This document shows positions 7,395 to 10,421 of a DNA stretch of 10,421 nucleotides, one piece after another. Every line of letters starts with the position of its first letter. The stretch's first letter is position 1. The notes beneath the pieces are model-generated. The model worked only from the letters and a program-made list of their open reading frames with translations, was not told where the DNA came from and searched no databases. The stretch is taken from assembly GCA_964580965.1 (NCBI GenBank), contig CAZOLZ010000062.1, positions 1 to 10,421 on the forward strand. Reading direction: 5' to 3'. Both the position numbers and the translations under genes were made by a program. This DNA comes from CAIUKX01 sp964580965. Its GTDB lineage: Bacteria > Bacteroidota > Bacteroidia > Flavobacteriales_D > Crocinitomicaceae.

Positions 7395-9527
7395 ATGCAA
7401 CAATTTGATGAACAAACACTAAAAGACTTAGAATTTAACACAATTAAAGATTGGTTAACTAAGTATGCTATAGGAGAAACTACTCAAAAAAGAATTTTAT
7501 CCTTAAAACCTTCCAACAATTTTCCTTTCATTAAATATGAATTAAATCAATTAAATGAATTTCACAACATTAGAATTCATAATGAAAGATTTCCTGCTCT
7601 TGATTTTGAAGAATTAAAAAATGAAATCAAACTTTTAGGAATTAGAAACTCTGTTTTACCCCAAGAAGGTTTCCACAGATTAAAGCAAGCTTCTTATGTA
7701 GTTAATCAAATTATCATATTCTTTGACAAACGTGAAAAAGATTATCCAATTCTAAATAAACTATTAACTAAAGTATATCACACCAATCAAATTATAGAAG
7801 CTATTGACAAAATCTTTGACCGAAGTGGTAAAATCAAAAATGATGCTTCTACCCTACTAACGGAGATTAGATCAAATTTATCTACAGTTAGAAAAAAAAT
7901 AAACAAGAATTTTGAAAGAGAACTTCGTAAACTTTCCAAAGAAAATATTTTAGGAGAAATTCAAGAAACATTTATTAATGAACGAAGAGTTTTATCGATT
8001 GTTTCAACGCACAAAAGAAAAGTTTCAGGAAGCGTTTTAGGATCTTCAAAATCTGGAAGTTTAACTTTCATTGAACCCTCCTCAAACATAGAGTTAAACA
8101 ACGAATATGAGTTATTATTGGATGACGAAAGAAAAGAAATTTTCCGTATTCTTCAACAATTAACTTCTGATATTGCACACTTATTACCGTTAATAGAATC
8201 CTACCAAGAGTTATTATGTGAATTTGACTTTATCAATGCAAAATCTAAATTAGGTTTCGAATTAAATTGTTGTTTACCTGCTGTAGTGGATCAAATGAGA
8301 TTAGAATTAATCAATGTTGTACACCCTATCTTATGGAAAAACAATAAAAATGCTGGAAAATCAACTCAATCACAATACATTTCGATGGATTACGATTCGA
8401 GAATACTTGTCATTTCTGGACCAAATGCAGGAGGAAAAAGTATAACCCTTAAAACTATAGGTTTAATTCAATTAATGCTACAATCCGGCTTACTAGTACC
8501 ATTGGATCCAAATTCTAAAATTTGTTTATTTCAGCAAGTACTAAGCGATATTGGAGATAACCAATCAATTGAAAATGAACTAAGTACATATTCATATCGA
8601 TTAAAAAGAATGAATCATTTCTTAAAAGTAGCAAACAGAAGAACATTGCTGCTATTAGATGAATTTGGAACTGGTTCTGACCCTGAATTAGGAGGTGCAT
8701 TAGCAGAGGTATTCTTTGAAGAATTATATAATAAAAAAAGTTATGGTGTTGTAACAACACATTATGCAAATATAAAACTTAAAGCAGACAAACTTAAAAA
8801 TGCAATAAATGGTTGTATGCTTTTCGATACAGAAACACTTGCTCCTCTATTCAAGTTTTCTATTGGTCAACCAGGAAGTTCTTTTACTTTTGAAGTAGCT
8901 CAAGTGAATGGTATTGATTTAAATCTAATTGAGAAAGCTAAATCTAAATTAAACCAAAAGAAAGTGAAAATGGATCATTTGCTAGCTGAACTTCAGAAAG
9001 AAAAAACATACCTTAACAAACTCGTTAAAGAACATATAAAAGCTCAAGAAATAGCTCAAAAAGCAAAAAATAATTACGAGTTAAAAAATGAGAAATTAGG
9101 GTCGAAAATGAAAATACAACAAGATCTTATTGAAAAAAACAATAAACTCATCTCTTTAGGCAAAAAACTTCAGCACTCCATTGATCAATTTAAAGTTCGA
9201 ACAAGAAAAAAAGATGCAAACAAAATTGTTATTGATGATCTTATAAAGTACATCAACCTTGAAAAAAACAAAATAGAAAGTCTTAAAATGGCAGAAAAAG
9301 CTAAAAAAATCGAACTAAAAAAAACAACTTTTAAGTCTAAGCAAAATAAAAATAAATCGATTAAAGATGAATATCAACGAAATAAAATTATTGTTGGATC
9401 AACCGTTAAATTAATCGCTACAAAACAGACAGGTACAGTTGAAGAAATTAAAGGTAATAATATAACTGTTACATTTGGTTTTTTAAAAATGAAAGTCAGT
9501 ATTGATAAGTTAATGTTTATTAAGTAG
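7395..9527 (+). CDS. mutS2: MutS2-family DNA/ribosome-acting ATPase lacking the Smr domain
   Basis: This is a 710-residue MutS-like ATPase. MutS2 proteins do not act in classical mismatch repair; studied members suppress recombination or act on collided ribosomes. The N-terminal core and clamp domains (about 1-300) include the MutS2-typical SGSLTFIEP (220-228). The ATPase domain has Walker A GPNAGGKS (342-349), Walker B LLLLDE (418-423) and the histidine of TTHY (His456). The MutS2-specific GQPGSSFTFE (491-500) follows. A long Lys/Glu-rich coiled coil runs from about 510 to 650, and a small KOW-like beta module (about 665-708, VGSTVKLI...GTVEEI) ends the protein. The C-terminal Smr nuclease domain of Bacillus or Helicobacter MutS2 is absent. 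The next 215 bp encode nothing like it in any frame, so this looks like a natural short form rather than a frameshift. Start: the first ATG, next to a possible promoter. Confidence 0.93.
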   Translation: MQQFDEQTLKDLEFNTIKDWLTKYAIGETTQKRILSLKPSNNFPFIKYELNQLNEFHNIRIHNERFPALDFEELKNEIKLLGIRNSVLPQEGFHRLKQASYVVNQIIIFFDKREKDYPILNKLLTKVYHTNQIIEAIDKIFDRSGKIKNDASTLLTEIRSNLSTVRKKINKNFERELRKLSKENILGEIQETFINERRVLSIVSTHKRKVSGSVLGSSKSGSLTFIEPSSNIELNNEYELLLDDERKEIFRILQQLTSDIAHLLPLIESYQELLCEFDFINAKSKLGFELNCCLPAVVDQMRLELINVVHPILWKNNKNAGKSTQSQYISMDYDSRILVISGPNAGGKSITLKTIGLIQLMLQSGLLVPLDPNSKICLFQQVLSDIGDNQSIENELSTYSYRLKRMNHFLKVANRRTLLLLDEFGTGSDPELGGALAEVFFEELYNKKSYGVVTTHYANIKLKADKLKNAINGCMLFDTETLAPLFKFSIGQPGSSFTFEVAQVNGIDLNLIEKAKSKLNQKKVKMDHLLAELQKEKTYLNKLVKEHIKAQEIAQKAKNNYELKNEKLGSKMKIQQDLIEKNNKLISLGKKLQHSIDQFKVRTRKKDANKIVIDDLIKYINLEKNKIESLKMAEKAKKIELKKTTFKSKQNKNKSIKDEYQRNKIIVGSTVKLIATKQTGTVEEIKGNNITVTFGFLKMKVSIDKLMFIK

Positions 9528-9694
9528 ACATTTAACTAGCTGCGTTTGTAGAAACAAGATTAAAAATCTTATACTTGCTTCGAAAGTTTCAGTTCTAAAA
9601 CTATGCCTTCATACTTTTTACATAATTTACTTAATTATTTCTAAAGGAGGGAAACCAACTAATTCTTTTAAATTATAAAACTTACAAAACAAAA
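9528..9694. other. Intergenic region after mutS2, no confident gene
   Basis: This stretch lies between the convergent mutS2 and cold-shock genes. It holds a small AT-rich hairpin, AAGATT (9556-9561) with AATCTT (9565-9570), without a following T run. It also holds a 13-codon open frame (ATG 9603 to TAA 9642-9644) too short to support as a gene. An isolated AAAGGAGG (9643-9650) has no start codon at a useful distance. I find no convincing plus-strand terminator for mutS2 and no RNA family I recognise. Confidence 0.5.
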
Positions 9695-9718
9695 AGGCCC
9701 GAAGTAAACTTCGAGCCT
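9695..9718 (-). terminator. Intrinsic terminator of the cold-shock gene
   Basis: Read on the minus strand, GGCTCGAAGT pairs with ACTTCGGGCC over ten base pairs, including one G-U, around a two-base gap. The stem is GC-rich and is followed directly by TTTTTG. On the plus strand the same stem has a C-A mismatch and no T run, so it is specific for the minus-strand transcript. It starts 25 bp after the stop codon of the cold-shock gene. Confidence 0.88.
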
Positions 9719-9742
9719 AAAAGAATAAAATCAAAATTCAAT

Positions 9743-9934
9743 CTATGCTTGTTTTACATTTACTGCATTTAATCCTTTTCTTCCTTCCTGAAGGTCGAAT
9801 GTTACAGAATCATCCTCTTTAATTTCTTCGATTAAACCTGTAACGTGAACAAAATATTCTTTGTTCGTTTCTTCCTCTTTAATAAACCCAAAACCTTTGG
9901 ATTCATTAAAAAATTTAACTGTACCTTTATTCAT
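9743..9934 (-). CDS. Cold-shock domain protein, CspA family
   Basis: This 63-residue protein is a single cold-shock domain, a five-stranded beta barrel that binds single-stranded RNA and DNA and can act as an RNA chaperone in the cytoplasm. The start MNKGTVKFFN, the RNP1 motif KGFGFI (13-18), RNP2 in YFVHVTGL (27-34) and the ending GRKGLNAVNV are diagnostic, and the length is complete. The gene lies 63 bp after the methyltransferase stop on the same strand, with no clear terminator between them, so read-through is possible. A strong terminator follows. The space upstream is too short for the long structured 5' UTR of E. coli cspA unless transcription begins inside the methyltransferase gene, so cold induction cannot be inferred. 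Confidence 0.95.
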   Translation of the reverse strand: MNKGTVKFFNESKGFGFIKEEETNKEYFVHVTGLIEEIKEDDSVTFDLQEGRKGLNAVNVKQA

Positions 9935-9997
9935 GCAGTAATATTCGGTATAACTATTGAACTTACCAAAATTTTAATCAACTATTTACAAATAAAA

Positions 9998-10421
9998 TTA
10001 CGAAACCTTTCTAACTATATAGAGAACCTCAGCCTCTTGTAGTCTAAAATGAGCTATTTCAGATTTACTGTAGTGTTCGGATGGAATATATTCCTCTATA
10101 TGAAAACCTGCTTTTTCTAGACGCTTGGGATAATCTTTTCCGAATAATCTAACATGATCTTTTTGCCAGTAGTATTTTTCTCGATCTTCTGGAGATACAA
10201 TCGATGGATCTTCAAAAGTTTCTTCTCTAGTCATGTCTTGAGGAACCTGCATAATTCCCCATCCACCTACCTTCATCACACGGTATAATTCGGACATACA
10301 TTGATGAACATCATCTACATGTTCAAGAACATGATTACAAAAAACAACATCAAATTGATTTTCGTTTAAAGGTATATGATGTAAGTCAAAGTGCAAATCT
10401 GCCAAAGGCGACTCTAAGTCA
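9998..10421 (-). CDS. Class I SAM-dependent methyltransferase, C-terminal part (5' end outside window)
   Basis: This is the C-terminal 140 or so residues of a methyltransferase of the Methyltransf_11 type. The frame is open to the right edge: the last codons read DLESPLADLHFDL, where the acidic residue of the first segment is a plausible SAM-ribose contact at the end of strand beta 2. The TTG at 10405 is therefore internal and not a start. Visible motifs are FDVVFCNHVLEHVDD (strand beta 4 and its following loop, strongly typical) and LYRVMKVGGWGIMQVP (strand beta 5 region). The glycine-rich SAM-binding motif I must lie outside the window. The C-terminal part with YYWQKDHVRLFGKDYP and the ending LYIVRKVS is a conserved-looking tail. 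The methyl acceptor cannot be deduced. The next gene on the same strand is the cold-shock protein, with no evident functional link. Confidence 0.9.
   Translation of the reverse strand, partial: DLESPLADLHFDLHHIPLNENQFDVVFCNHVLEHVDDVHQCMSELYRVMKVGGWGIMQVPQDMTREETFEDPSIVSPEDREKYYWQKDHVRLFGKDYPKRLEKAGFHIEEYIPSEHYSKSEIAHFRLQEAEVLYIVRKVS

Noticed and set aside
8515..8769. Minus-strand 84-codon open frame inside mutS2
   Set aside because: It is antisense to the conserved Walker B region of mutS2, with no family resemblance.
9695..9718. The same hairpin as a terminator for mutS2 on the plus strand
   Set aside because: On the plus strand the stem has a C-A mismatch and is followed by A-rich sequence, not a T run.
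9967..9992. Promoter for the cold-shock gene on the minus strand (TTTG and AAATTTTG)
   Set aside because: The -7 candidate departs from consensus and the spacing of about 14 bp is shorter than usual. Too weak to call.
9845..10042. Plus-strand 65-codon open frame
   Set aside because: It lies opposite the cold-shock gene and its upstream region. The translation is a low-complexity Phe/Lys/Leu-rich shadow.
9998..10405. A complete 135-residue methyltransferase starting at a TTG
   Set aside because: The frame stays open to the window edge, and the upstream codons (DLESPLADL) continue the methyltransferase fold. The Gly-rich SAM motif would otherwise be missing. The gene is cut by the window.

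Overview
The window is about 10.4 kb of AT-rich bacterial chromosome carrying mostly housekeeping genes. It most likely comes from the Bacteroidota, probably Flavobacteriales. The reasons are: a -7 box of the TAnnTTTG type rather than TATAAT in front of thrS; almost no Shine-Dalgarno sequences in front of starts; a MutS2 that lacks its Smr domain; a lipoprotein M1 peptidase with a Ser-Cys lipobox; and IF-3, L20 and cold-shock proteins of Bacteroidota type. I see no mobile element, CRISPR array, tRNA or rRNA.

Layout. Positions 1-1044 (+) hold the 3' part of gcvT, the T-protein of glycine cleavage. It converges on a minus-strand pair, and one bidirectional terminator (1071-1104) lies between them. 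The pair is an M1 aminopeptidase lipoprotein (1985-3889) followed by an aldose-1-epimerase-like protein (1107-1988), joined by an ATGA overlap. A 183-bp divergent intergenic region (3890-4072) holds the thrS promoter box. Next comes the widely conserved translation cluster thrS-infC-rpmI-rplT (4073-7302, +), closed by a strong intrinsic terminator. mutS2 (7395-9527, +) follows, probably from its own promoter. The last part runs on the minus strand: a small CspA-family cold-shock protein (9743-9934) with a strong terminator, and upstream of it the 3' part of a class I SAM-dependent methyltransferase that enters from the right edge.

How the genes work together. The central block makes threonyl-tRNA synthetase, initiation factor 3 and two large-subunit proteins, L35 and L20. 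The longest internal gap of this operon (148 nt, between rpmI and rplT) holds a perfect 8-bp hairpin. The 3' arm of that hairpin can also pair with a second, imperfect copy of its 5' arm further downstream. This is the arrangement expected of a regulatory leader, and control of rplT by L20 is the obvious hypothesis. The other genes are ordinary and not functionally linked in any way the sequence shows.

Nothing here looks like a new multi-gene system. The points worth a second look are the rpmI-rplT leader, the Smr-less MutS2, the translational coupling of a lipoprotein peptidase to a sugar epimerase, and an isolated AAAGGAGG element downstream of mutS2.
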